Source: Helicostylum pulchrum
Lineage: Eukaryota; Mucoromycota; Mucoromycetes; Mucorales; Mucoraceae
Direction of reading: 5' to 3'
Assembly: GCA_025677825.1 (NCBI GenBank)
Contig: JAIXMO010000003.1
Location: forward strand, 868,001 to 932,000
DNA length: 64,000 bases
Made by a program: the position numbers and the translations under genes. Numbering within the stretch: position 1 is the stretch's first letter; every line of letters begins with the position of its first letter. The notes under the pieces are model-generated. The model saw only the letters and a list, made by a program, of their open reading frames with translations, did not search any database and was not told the DNA's origin. Below are positions 22,952-34,400 of this stretch, one piece after another.

Positions 22952-24749
22952 TTATAACTCCACCTTTTCGCTATTAACGGCAACACTTGCACGTTGTTCT
23001 AAAGCAATATCGTTATCCGTATCAACGGCAGCGTCACGGGCCTTTCTAGCATCCTTTCTTCTACGAGTTTGAAGAATGCGCGCGTCTTGGTATCCAGGGA
23101 TCCAACCCCAAAGTTTACGACCGATCCAAGGTTTCTTGACGCGAACAAACCAGATTGGGATAGCCAAAAGACCGATAACGACACAGATAATGTATTGATA
23201 AGCACCATCAGAACCAGCATCGACCAAAGGAGCAATGACAAGGTAACAATCAATAATAACAAAGAATATAGCAAGAGGAAGCCAAATCTTGAAAGGTCTA
23301 TGCAAATCTTTGGTACTCTTCTTGAAACGCATGACGATCAAACCAGAGATAGCAATACCATAAAACAACCAACCGGTAAAACTGTACATGTTGGCAAGAT
23401 AAGTAAAATCGCCAGGAGATGTCCAGATAGTAGAGATACAACCAACAAGAACAAGAGCTCTAATGGGAGTCTCACGCTTTTCGTTCAAGACACCAAAGTA
23501 AGGAGGCATATAAACACTATCTTCGTTGGCAGCAGTCATAACAAGACGAGATGCAGCCCAAACGTTACCGTTAACAGCACCAAAGGTAGAGAAGACAACC
23601 ATAAGAGCAAAGAAATAAGCACCGCCTTTACCCATGGCTTCCATACCAAGTTGCATAGCGACAGTGGTAGAGTTGGCAACTGTGTCAACAGGAAGAGTAG
23701 CAAAGTAAGCAATGTTACCCAAAATATAAACAATGGTGACAAGAGTACAAGAGATGGTAATGGCAAGAGGAAGAACACGTTGAGGGTTCTTAACTTCGGC
23801 AATACCATAATTTAAATTGTTCCAACCGTTGTATGAGAATAAGGCCATATACATTGCAGTACCATAATCAAGAGCATTTGTTGAACTAGATTCGAAAGCA
23901 TTTTGGAAATTTTGAACATGACCTTTACCAATCCAAGCCCAGCCAATAATAATAATCATAGAAAGAGCAAGTAATTTTGCGGCAGTAAATACGTTAGCTA
24001 CCATAGCACCAGCTTTTCTGCCAAAGGCATTGAAAATTACGACAACCCAAATACAAGCAATAGTGACAAGCTTTAAAGCGTAGGTGGGTACGGCTTGTGC
24101 ATTGGCAGTAGGGTTGTTAGGATCAAAGTATGCCATTTCCATAATATATTGTGCGAATACAGTAGCAATCGATGCAGTACCAATAGGATTAGTTAATAGC
24201 AAGTTAGCCCAACTGAAAGTCAAACCGGCGCAAAGTCCATATGCAGACTTCAAATATTGATATTCGCCACCAGATTTGGTAATCATTGTACCTAATTCAG
24301 CGTAACAGAGTGCACCAATCATACTAAGCAAACCACCGATGGCCCAGACGATCAAAGATGCGCCTACGGACTTAACCTTTAATGTAACAGGACCGGGCGA
24401 AGCGAAAATACCACTACCAATGATAAGACCAACAATCTAAATGGGATCGAGTTAGAAAAAAAAAATTAAAAAAAATCAGAGGAAAAAAAAATTTAACCCA
24501 TGGGGGGAAAAGCCACCCGAAAAAAAAATATGTATACATGTCAAAAATGTCACTTACCATAGTACAACTACTTAAAAGACCCATATGAGGGACAACAATG
24601 GGTCCTTCATCCTCAATAGAAGAATGGATGCTGGGAGTATGAACACCAGACTCAATAGAAGTAATGGAGTTTTTCTTTTCTAATTGTCCACCATATGAAA
24701 AGGCTGAACTATCTGACGATCCACCTGGATTATCACTATTTGTTCTCAT
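22952..24749 (-). CDS. APC-family amino acid permease, LAT/Mup1-like (558 aa)
   Basis: Exons 24749-24558 and 24436-22952. Residues 1-64 form a Ser-rich hydrophilic N-terminal tail. Exon 2 begins IVGLIIGSGIFASPGPVTLK, the conserved first helix of the APC superfamily with the substrate-binding GSGIF motif. About 12 membrane segments follow (for example WAIGGLLSMIGALCYAELGT, SYNGWNNLNYGIAEVKNPQR, IRALVLVGCISTIWTS), with a basic cytosolic tail. It resembles L-type transporters and fungal high-affinity methionine permeases. Imports amino acids at the plasma membrane. The ORF lengths of the two exons fit exactly in frame. Confidence 0.88.
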
Positions 24750-24887
24750 TTAAATTATATCGTACTTCAAAAAAGGGTATTTTTTTTTGTTCAAAAATAG
24801 TTAAAAAAAAGAGAAAGTAATTTGGTTTTTGTTGAAAAAATATGTGTGATTTGAAATAAAAAAAGGAAGCACAATTTTATTACTCGG

Positions 24888-24897
<10 letters not shown>
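24888..24897 (-). promoter_or_regulatory. TATA-like box of the permease gene
   Basis: TATATAAAAG on the minus strand, about 140 nt upstream of the ATG, next to a 25-base poly(A)/poly(T) run at 24897-24921. Confidence 0.35.
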
Positions 24898-24921
<24 letters not shown>

Positions 24922-24922
<1 letters not shown>

Positions 24923-25798
24923 TGAGACCTAAATTTTGGAATAGCGATATCAGTTAAACCTCCATAGATACAATGGAAAAAAGAAAAAGATGACACAGGC
25001 ATAAACATCTTTTTATCTTTTTATCTCTAAACTGTCAATTATATTGCTAAAATGGACTAGGCGGAAATGACGTTTGAAAGAAGAAGAAAAAGCGTACTAA
25101 GGGTAAGCTAAGTAGGTTAAGTTTATTTTTGCAAGAAAGAAAAAACATGCAAAAAAGCCTTGTGTTATTATTCGGCTCTCCCGGATACAAGATAACAAAA
25201 AAAGAAATTTTAATTTTAAAATGTTTAGTAGCTTGGTGGCCTGACTCATATTGAGTATCTTTGTGTTTACTGGAAAAGCAGTAAAACTACTCCGATATTA
25301 ATAAGAACCTTCCCTGCGAGCTATAATATTTCGTAGTAAAAAATGAAAGAAATTAAACAAATGCTGAAATGTATACACATATTTTCTACGTGGTACATAC
25401 ATTATCCGTGAGAAAAATATGTAATTTATTCAAAAGCATTTGAGTAGATCACGAATGATTACTCTCTTTCTTTTCCTTCGTAACTAAAACATTTTTTTTT
25501 AGATAACTGGGTTTATTTAGAAGCAAGTGCTTTTTTTCGTTTAACACCCAGCATTTTTTTTTTTTGGTAAACGACAGAATTTTGTATTCTAAAATAAAAA
25601 TTACGTGCATGTACCCCGTGAGAAATAAAGTTTGCCTTTTTTATCAATCCCAGATAAGGTTTACGATAAATACGATTATTTGCTTTGCAATCACAATAAA
25701 ATTTGACTGAACTAAACAGTATAAAAAGGACGCTAAAACTGAGAATACATGTATTTTTTTATGAATATAAGTTTCTTTCTTTTTCTTTTTCTTTTTCT
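24922..25798. other. Intergenic, no gene seen
   Basis: AT-rich sequence with a CTTTTT-type microsatellite near 25775-25800 and a TGACGTTT word near 25068. No coding-like frame was found on either strand. Confidence 0.5.
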
Positions 25799-26733
25799 TT
25801 AAACGACCTTCTTAGGGGCCACAGTCAAAAAATGTTCTGTATATTCGGATTGGGTAGCTTGTAGTCTATGTATTTGGCTGCGGTCTTTTCTCAAATAAAG
25901 CGAGGAAGTAAACACGCATATTTCTGATACTAATTTAATTCGACAATTCCCAGTCAAATTGTCAATTTTAAAGTAAAGAAAAAAGAATTTTAGACAGTGT
26001 ATATTTTATTGAAAGTAAAAAAAGAAGTAAATTTGAATTTGAGTTTATAAACTTCATCGGAAGATGTAATTGCGATAAGATCGTCTGTTTCTGGGTTGAA
26101 TGGTAGGTTTTCTTTATACTTTGGAAATTGACCAAAAAAATTCCAAGTTGTTTTGAATACTGTAGCGTAGGATTCGTCTATTTTGAAGTACAATTTTTCA
26201 ACCATAGGATACATATTTTTGAGGTGACCAATATACCTGTTTGGAATAGATTGTAAACGTTTATTCATCCTAGTAATCATAATTAGAAAAATGGAAACAT
26301 CAGCAACGGTAAAAAAAAAAAGCATAATAAATAAAACGTACTTTTTTTTAACGTTAGACTCAAACATTATAAACTCTCCACCTCTTTTAGTACTTGCTGG
26401 TAGATTGGATTTAGACAGAACTGAAGTAAGGACGTGGGAATCAAGCCAGAGTTTAGCTGCTGGTGTTATTGGCATATCTAGGTTCAGAACAAGTGAACGC
26501 CCTTTGTTGATACCCAAGTAACGACGTTTGTACGCACTTAGAGCCAGAATAAACGTATCCATTCTAATCAAACCTTCAATAATAGAGTCATCAGAATAGT
26601 TTGCAGGAAGGAGCACTGGAGAAGAAAATAGTTCCCATAATTGTGGGTAGTCGATGCAGTTGTCGATTTTGGAGGCTGGACAATATACGTTAATACTTAT
26701 ATTTCTTGTAGGACATGTCAAAATTAACGTCAA
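25799..26733 (-). pseudogene. 5'-truncated gene of unknown family
   Basis: Open frame from about 26733 (preceded by a stop, no ATG) reads PTRNISINVYCPASKIDNCI and DDSIIEGLIRMDTFILALSA. An intron is likely at about 26337-26271 (GTACGT to ATTACTAG). The frame resumes with SIPNRYIGHLKNMYPMVEKL and ends at 25990. After a frame change, coding-like sequence continues to a stop at 25799 (DRSQIHRLQATQSEYTEHFL). The amino acid composition is convincing but I do not recognise the family. It lacks a start and meets the opposite-strand fragment 26714-27294 head to head, which suggests a rearrangement breakpoint. Confidence 0.45.
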
Positions 26734-27294
26734 GTACTATCAGTATACCAATTTGACGGAGAAGCTGATGATGATGCAATTGATGCCTGCATCATTGACC
26801 AAGCCTCAGTCCGCTATCCATTTCGGACTTCTCCATGGTAGGCAATAATATCACTTTTTTGTCGTACCTTTATTGATTAACTTTATCAGGTGATGGTATC
26901 CGACACTGGAGCATATCAATACAAACAGTTGGTGTCTTTCTCATGAATAAAGAGAAAAAAGTAGTAGTACCTGTAGACTTTAAACAAAAGGATATTTACA
27001 TGATTTCCTTTGTACAATTTTACTTGACTGTTGCGGCATGTAAACAGAGTGTAAAAGTAGAAAAAAAAAATACAAAAATCTAATTTTCAGGTATAGGTTG
27101 AGTGCGAAGAGACATTACAAGTAACCAAACAGCTCAAAGAAGAGCACAGGATGGCTGTAAATGGTGCAGCTCGAAATAATCATGATTTATTAAGTTTTGT
27201 TAAACCAAACATAATAAGATTAAACGAAGGAAAGCATTTGACTGTTGTCGCGGAAGAGCCCATGAGTCTACCAAGTAGCCCCAGCCAAATTTAG
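26714..27294 (+). pseudogene. 5'-truncated three-exon gene fragment, unknown family
   Basis: After a TTGTAG acceptor at 26713, exons read HVKINVKYYQYTNLTEKLMM to LLHG. A GTAGGC...TATCAG intron joins in frame to DGIRHWSISIQTVGVFLMNK. A second intron (ending TATAG, about 27096) joins to VECEETLQVTKQLKEEHRMA, and the frame ends SLPSSPSQI at TAG 27292. Splice junctions and frames are intact, so the 3' part looks functional, but everything upstream of 26714 is another gene in the opposite orientation. No family recognised. Confidence 0.45.
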
Positions 27295-27800
27295 TTTTTT
27301 TTTTTTTTTCGTTTTCACTCCCATTACTTTTATTATCTACCAGCATACCTCATTTCTCAAATAAAGTTTTTACAGTCATAGTCCATTAAAAAAGTAAAAT
27401 AAAGTTTATTTCCAATTTTTAATCCCCTTTTTATTTTATGCTAATCACACTGGTGTTGCACAGTTCCACAATGTAATTTTATAAATAATTATCTTGTTTT
27501 TTGGATAGTTTAAGACAGAATATACGGGAGGATATTTATTTTACTGAAAAAAAAAAGAAGCACGATTCAAGTCATCCAACCTAATCTTTGGCAATAACTT
27601 ATGGATATTTAGCAGACGAGAATGTTTGGATCGAAGCCTAAACAATTTCGGATACACAGGCCAAGCTCACTTCTTGCGATCGCAAACTTAGCTTGGTCGT
27701 CTTTATTCTGGTATAAATACTTTTTTTGTTTTTGTTTTTGTTCAATGGTGTTATTATTATACAAGGTAAAATTAGTAGGAATATAATCATGCAAGAAATA
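27295..27800. other. Intergenic, no gene seen
   Basis: T-rich 3' flank of the plus-strand fragment and the 3' flank of the Duo1 gene. Nothing supported. Confidence 0.5.
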
Positions 27801-28291
27801 TTATCGGTTCAAACGTCTCTTTTTATTATGACTATTTTCGTCTGTAGCTGGGAGTGGATCATTATTCTGGATGAAAAAAAAAATTAGTCAAGGGGATATA
27901 AATAATATAAATAACTCAAAAGCTTTTTTACCGATGGAGGAGGACCATGCCAGTCCGGATTCTCTATTAAAGCTTTAGTTTCCTCTGTCTTTCCTAAAAT
28001 ATTTAACCAGATGTCTAATAACCCATTGGTTCCGTCAATCGTATCATTAAAATGGCCCAGCTGATATTTAGTTTTTTCTAGGTTATCAGAGATATTTCCT
28101 AATGTTCGGTTAAGGGCTTGCAAGTTTTTATACTCTTGTTGTAATTCTTGGTTACGTTCAGGAGTATTGTTTGGGTTTTCGTAAATTGGTTCACTTTGAT
28201 CAGTTGGTCGAGCTAAGAAAGTTGATCTTCGTGATGACTTTAATAAAACGCTTTGACGAGGATTTGCTGAGAGATCTTGATCAATATCCAT
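27801..28291 (-). CDS. DUO1: DASH complex subunit Duo1 (141 aa)
   Basis: Exons 28291-27932 and 27866-27801. The central helical region (residues about 45-105: ERNQELQQEYKNLQALNRTL, NISDNLEKTKYQLGHFNDTI, NGLLDIWLNILGKTEETKAL) matches the Duo1 pattern of an initial coiled coil, then a T-x-x-LLDxWxxILxxTE motif. Duo1 is one of ten DASH/Dam1 ring subunits coupling kinetochores to microtubules in fungi. The product is short relative to ascomycete Duo1, with a compact N-terminus and a basic end (KKRRLNR). A TGACGTC site lies about 85 nt upstream. No other DASH subunit is in the window. Confidence 0.8.
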
Positions 28292-28481
28292 GGTAATAAA
28301 ATTGTATACAAGTATTACAGGTTTTTTATTACAAACACTGCCAAATAAAAAGAAGGGCGCGTAAAAAAAAGTGTTTGTGACGTCTTATGCGTTATGAACG
28401 ACTATACGTTGTGGTTTAATAAAAGCTTTAAATGTGTATCAATTTTATTAATATTTACAAATAGTATCATAATGAAACATA

Positions 28482-31400
28482 TTAGATTGTAGTAGGACCT
28501 AGACAGTACTTTCGCAAGACAGTAGCTAGTTCCTTTTGCATCAACGGTTTAGTTACGTAATCATTCATGCCTGCATTTAGACAATTAGTTTGAGCTGTTA
28601 ATTGGATATCAGCTATTATAAAAAAAAAGAGTTTTAGTCTTCACATTTATTTTTGCAGAGCACGCAAAAAAAAAACATTACCTGTTAATGCAATAATAGG
28701 TAAAGCAGTTAAATAATTCATTTCTTTTTCATAACGCCTAATCTTTCGTGTAGCTTCTAGCCCATCACAACCAGGCATATGATGATCTATCCAAGCCAAA
28801 ATATAATACCCTGGACCTTTTTCTTTCCAAGTATCAAAGCATTCGAATCCGTTATTACATTTATCAACAACAAAACCTAATTTCATCAATTGTTTTACAA
28901 TCAGCCGTTGCGCAATAAAGTTATCTTCTGCTACGAGAATCTTTTGTCCCTTAAAGATAGTTAATTCTTCTGGAGAGAAACCTTGTTGATTTTGTGTGGA
29001 GAATGAAGCGATACCAGTGACAAGACCTGCCTCAGTTGATTTGGATTCATTTTGGAGAGGTATACAGTCGGATGATCTGGAGCTTAGAATGTCGACACTT
29101 TTACTTGGTAGTAAAGTATATTCGGCTACTGGTTCTGAGATCACCTTGACAAGTGTGTTCAAGAGTTTTATGCGGCGTACTGGTTTTGATAATCGTGTTA
29201 CTAGTGGGTGGAATATATGGTATTGGTGCGCTGCTTCGACATTGTTTGTAACGCCGGAATTAGCAAAATGACGACGAATATTATCGACAGTAGGAGCGAT
29301 CAATAACAGTATACGGGTATTTCTAAGCTGTGTGTTTTTTTCGATAGCGGATATTAATTTGACGGTGGTGTCAGGAAGTGGAGAGTCTAAAATAACACAG
29401 TCGAATGGTATTCTGTTATTACCGTTGGTGATTGCAAGTGCAATTGCGTCTTCAATATTAGCTCGGTGTTCCACGTACTTGATACAAGGGACAAATGCTT
29501 CAATCATGGATTTCACTCTATCCAAACAAACCATTAAAATACGTGGTTGACCCAGTTGTGATGTTAATTCGATAAGAGAACTTTCGCGAGGATCGACAGC
29601 AGCTTCAGGATCAGCTACGGTTGCGCCGTTCTTGATACGTATTTTAAACGTAAAGGTGGAACCTACATCAACGGTTGATTCTACTTGGATATCGCCGTGC
29701 ATTAGTCGTACGAGTTGGAGACATATAGAGAGACCTAATCCAGTTCCACCAAAGTTTCTAAATCGGAAACAGATTTAGCTAAAAAATAATAATAATAAAA
29801 CTCACAGTTTACCTTGTGGTAGATCCATCTACTTGACTGAATGGCAAGAACAATCCTTTAATTTCATCTTCAGCCATACCAATACCAGTATCTTGTACAG
29901 ATATTTTCAAAGTGATATAATCGGGATCTTCGGCGCCTGTATCCACACCACACCGAACCACGACTTCACCATGGTGTGTGAACTTGATAGCGTTACCAAT
30001 TAAATTCATTAATATCTGACCAATTCGATTTCCATCACCATATACGATCGAAGGTACGTTATCATCAATAAAATAAGACAGTTCGACGTTTTTTGTTGTG
30101 GCCAGTGTAATTAATAGTTCCATGCGATCAGCGATCAAATCTTCAACATAAAATAACCCGTGGTGTAACTTGACTTTATGTGCCTCCAGTTTAGAGAAAT
30201 CCAATAAATCGTCAATAATATGCAGTAACATTTCACAACTTTGTTTGGCGATTGACACAAACTCACGTTGCTCAGCATCGAGACGGGTTTCACTTAGTAA
30301 AGAGATGGTACCATAAAATCCAGAGAACGGCGTACGTAGTTCGTGAGACATGTTTGCCAAGAAATTGGATTTCATTTTGGTGGCACGAAGTGCTTGTTCT
30401 CGACTGGCACGGGCTTCCTCCAGCGCCTTTAGTTGACTTTCGATCATGAGAGCGTTTGCCTTTGTAGCCTTTTGTACGGATTTGAATAAAAGTGCGTTTG
30501 TGACAGAGATACCGATTTGGTCGCAGAGAAGAGCTAGTACGTTGGCATGCTTATCTGTAAATGTGTTGAGACTTGCTTGCAGGTAAAGGACACCGACAAT
30601 GGTGTTTTTATGCATGATGGGCATGCAAATAACAGCACATTTTTTACGACCCCCCTCACCCGTGGCAAATCGAGAATCGGCTTCTACGTTGGGGATGAAT
30701 AAATTGGCGTGTGTGTGGATTACGTAGTATACAATGGACGTGGTGATCTTATCATCGTCGTCGCGTAACGGGATAGGTGGCTCATAGGTTTGGCAGGTAG
30801 GCTCGGTAGACCGGACCGAGTAAGCGGCGATACCAAAGAACCCTTCTTTAATTATAATTGCACCGGATTCGGCACCAGAGTTTGTCATGATGATACCAAT
30901 CATTTTTCGCAAGAGTTCGTCAAAGGAGTTCATTTCGTTCGAAATGACTTGCGAGCTTTTAATGATTGATGTCAAGTCGACCATGTCAAGAGAGAATAAC
31001 GTGTTTTCGTGTTGTTCTGTGGTGTTTTCTTGCGTGACAGCTGAAGTATTTGGATTTGGAGCGTTGTCGTTGTTATAAAGTTCTTTTAGCGATGAATCAG
31101 GCGTAGTACCATCACTACTATTGGTATCCCATATGTTCATGCTTTTATCAATGACAGTGGTGGTGGTACCAACAATGACATCTTCCGTCTGCACAGACAC
31201 GTCTTCTCTTCCGGACACAGATTGCTTGCTTAATTCGACATGATACTTCTTTTTTAAATACTCCACTTTACCAAATGCGCCCCAGCGAGCGTAGAATTCA
31301 ATAGAGCGAGAGAGTAGAGGTGCAGCAAGCATCGTTAGTCCAGAACGTATGTAGTATTGTGCTGCTAGTTCAAACGTCAAGCCAGAGAACGAGTACCAGT

Positions 31401-34400
31401 TTCCTTTTAGAGCAAGTTCGATGACTTGGTCGTATAGTAAAAGTGTACGAGGCATATCGTTTTCTAACGTAGATACTTGTGCTTCCTATATATATAAGGG
31501 TTTAGTAAAAAAAAAAAAAAAAAGACAAGTAAAAAAAAAACTTACAACAACTTTTTGATACATGCGATAATTCACTTCGGAATGGTCGGCTAGTTCAATT
31601 AATCGCTGGCGGTTCTTTTCTAATTGTCGAGTGTATTTTTCTCGGGTTTCGGGGTCAAGGTCTGGATCACGAAGAGATTCTACTACGGCAATACAATGAT
31701 AGTACATGGCAATACCTACATGTCGGTGTCTATATTACGCAAACTGTTAAATATCCATATATACAGAGAGGGAGAATAACTTACACTGCTTCATTTACAG
31801 AATTATCAAAGATTTTAAAGCCTAATTCAGAGGCAGCCTGCGTAAACCCAAAATGAAACAACAAGATCATTTTAAAACTATAATGCCAGTTAAGCGGGTT
31901 TCCTGAATTGACACTTTGGCTCTTTAGATCTTCAACAAACGAAGGTTCATCGAAATTACTGTCTGGATCGTTCATGAGTTTCTCAGGATCGTCCGTTGCG
32001 TTTGTCTTGCCTTGAAAGACAAGTACGGATCGCCATAAAGAAATGTTTAGAATCAAGACATCTTTGGAACTTCCTTTATCGCATTCTTCCATAGAGTGAT
32101 TGAGATGCCAGTGAAGTTCGGATAGGTTACAGCTTGTCCAGTACAGTGTAGTTGCTACGTGAAATAAAGCCATGGAGGAAAATAACTAATTTAAAAGTGT
32201 TAAAGTTTTCTTGCTGCAAATTTTTTTTTAAATAATGGAAACTTACTGTGTCTCCACCAGCAAGAGCATACTTGTAAGCTCTTTGGTACTGATAAATGTA
32301 TTCACGAACATGCACACCTGTCCATTGAGCCAACATCGAATGATGTACAATAATAGCTCTTGCAATTTCAGAATTTCCAGCAAACTTTTCACTGATGGCG
32401 ACACCAAACTGACCTAACTCAGCGGCAAACTTAAATTCGGAAACACGGGTGGCGGTACACCCGACCCAGATAAACCCGCCGCCACTTGCAGGTGTATACC
32501 CATATTTTAACGAGAGCTCACATAATTTGATAGCGAAAAAGTCTACAAGGATAGGGTTTACCCAGTAGGCACCGATACAGGCCTCGTTTAATAAAGTCAT
32601 GATGGCTAATTGTTTCATGTTTTGGCACGGTCCCAATTTAGAAAGAATGTCAAAGCCAGGGACAGAGATACTAAGTTTGATGGCGTGATAGTACTCAAGC
32701 ACCTCTTCATCGGTGATATTTAAATCGACGACAATACCGAGTTCTTGTAAACCTTGTAAGATGTTGTCGATCCCTTTACGGTACTGAGATTGCTGAAAGT
32801 AGATGCGTGCTTGTATACGCCAGGCTTGTGCTCGTTCAGCGGGATGGTCATGTGTATGCAGCATGATTTGGTGCATCATACTCTCTTGCGTTTCTAATGA
32901 CAAGTTCCTTTCGTCATGCCCATCATCCTCGGCGTTTTTCACCCAGTTCAGTTCGAGTATCTTCATGTACAAGTTGAGCGTTTCGGCAGAAAAAGTGTCG
33001 TGGCCGTCGTCTTTCCAACGTTTTTCGAGGTCAGGATGGAGTAAAGAAACAGCACAGTCGTAGTATCCAGCAGATATCTTGAGCGCGCCGGAAAGTGTTG
33101 CTTCGTTGCCGGCACGAATCAGTATATCTCGATAGGGTTTTGTCTTTTCTAGTAATCGGATTAATCCAGCACTCTTTACGAAATGGTCAGCGATTAAAAA
33201 GACGTTATCGTCTTCTTCTACTTCCCCTTCCATCATTAACATTTGTCCGATCTTTAGGTGCATGCTCTCTCGTTGTGATGCGTCGACGATGAGCATAGAG
33301 GCGGCTTGGTAGTATCGGTCATGAATGAAATGAAAGTCGTTACCGGATTTGAATTGGATGATACCCTCGTTTAGTGCGACTTGAAGTCCCAGTATGGCTT
33401 GGTTCGAACGCTTTTCTTCTTCGAGAACAGAGAGGTGTGTAGAGTGTTGACAAACAGCAGTTGTGTCAGACAGCTGCTGCTTTGTGCTTGTGTTACTGGC
33501 GGTACTGCTGTTTTCATCAGACGAGGTATCACCACCTGTAGTTGTTGCCATCATCAACCACTTTATCCTTCGAAAGTTAAACATGTGACCGATTAAACTA
33601 GCCCACATAAGAAAGTATTGAGCGCTCAAGTCTAACGACCTTAAGTGCGATACCAAGTTTCGTACATCGAATAGTTCCTGTGAGGTTTTGGCGGAGGCGT
33701 GATCCAAGTTTGCTGTCAGCATGATGATATCATGGCTTAGTTTCTTTCCGATATGCCGTTGGTGCGTATTGTCAAATAGTTTAGTGATATTATCGAGACG
33801 AAACTTCCAGTGCTTTTGAGACCAGTCAAACCAGATGTCTTCTTTGCGTTTCATAGTCTTGAGGAATTGTTTGGCATAAAATGGGTTTCCGCGAGTCCAG
33901 GTGTAGATGATGTCGACGAGTGGTTGGATGACGTTTAAGCGTTGCTGTTGTTGCTCCTTGAGGTCATATTGGATGGCGGCGGCGGATCGGTGGTTGTTGT
34001 AAAAGGTGTTGAGGACAAGTTCTTTAAGGACTTCATTGCCGAGTGGGTGAAGTGTGATGGTGGTGACAGGGTTGGTGCATTTGTCCAGGATTTCGGTGGC
34101 TCGTTTAGGTGTTTCATCTCCATCGCGAAAGGTTAAAATAACTAGCATTGTTGTACGTGAGGATATTAAAGCACTAATTAGGTAAATTGATGGTTCGTCT
34201 ATATATAAAGGTTTTTTTTTTTGAAAAGAGAGAAAAAAGAAAAAAAAAGAATTAAGACTAAAATTGTTTCCCTGGACCTGTTTTCATCGTTTTTTTTTCC
34301 CTCCTACTACTGCCCCTTATTAAATACTGACCTGCTTCTTGTAGATCATCTAAACACTAGTACAAAATAAATATATGGCGCTTAATACAATGAAAAAATA

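Noticed and set aside
23069..23815. 248-codon plus-strand ORF
   Set aside because: Antisense shadow of the amino acid permease; polar, Asn/Thr/Lys-rich product with no features.
27609..27794. 61-codon minus-strand ORF beside Duo1
   Set aside because: Lys/Gln run from low-complexity DNA; lies in the 3' flank, with no domain.
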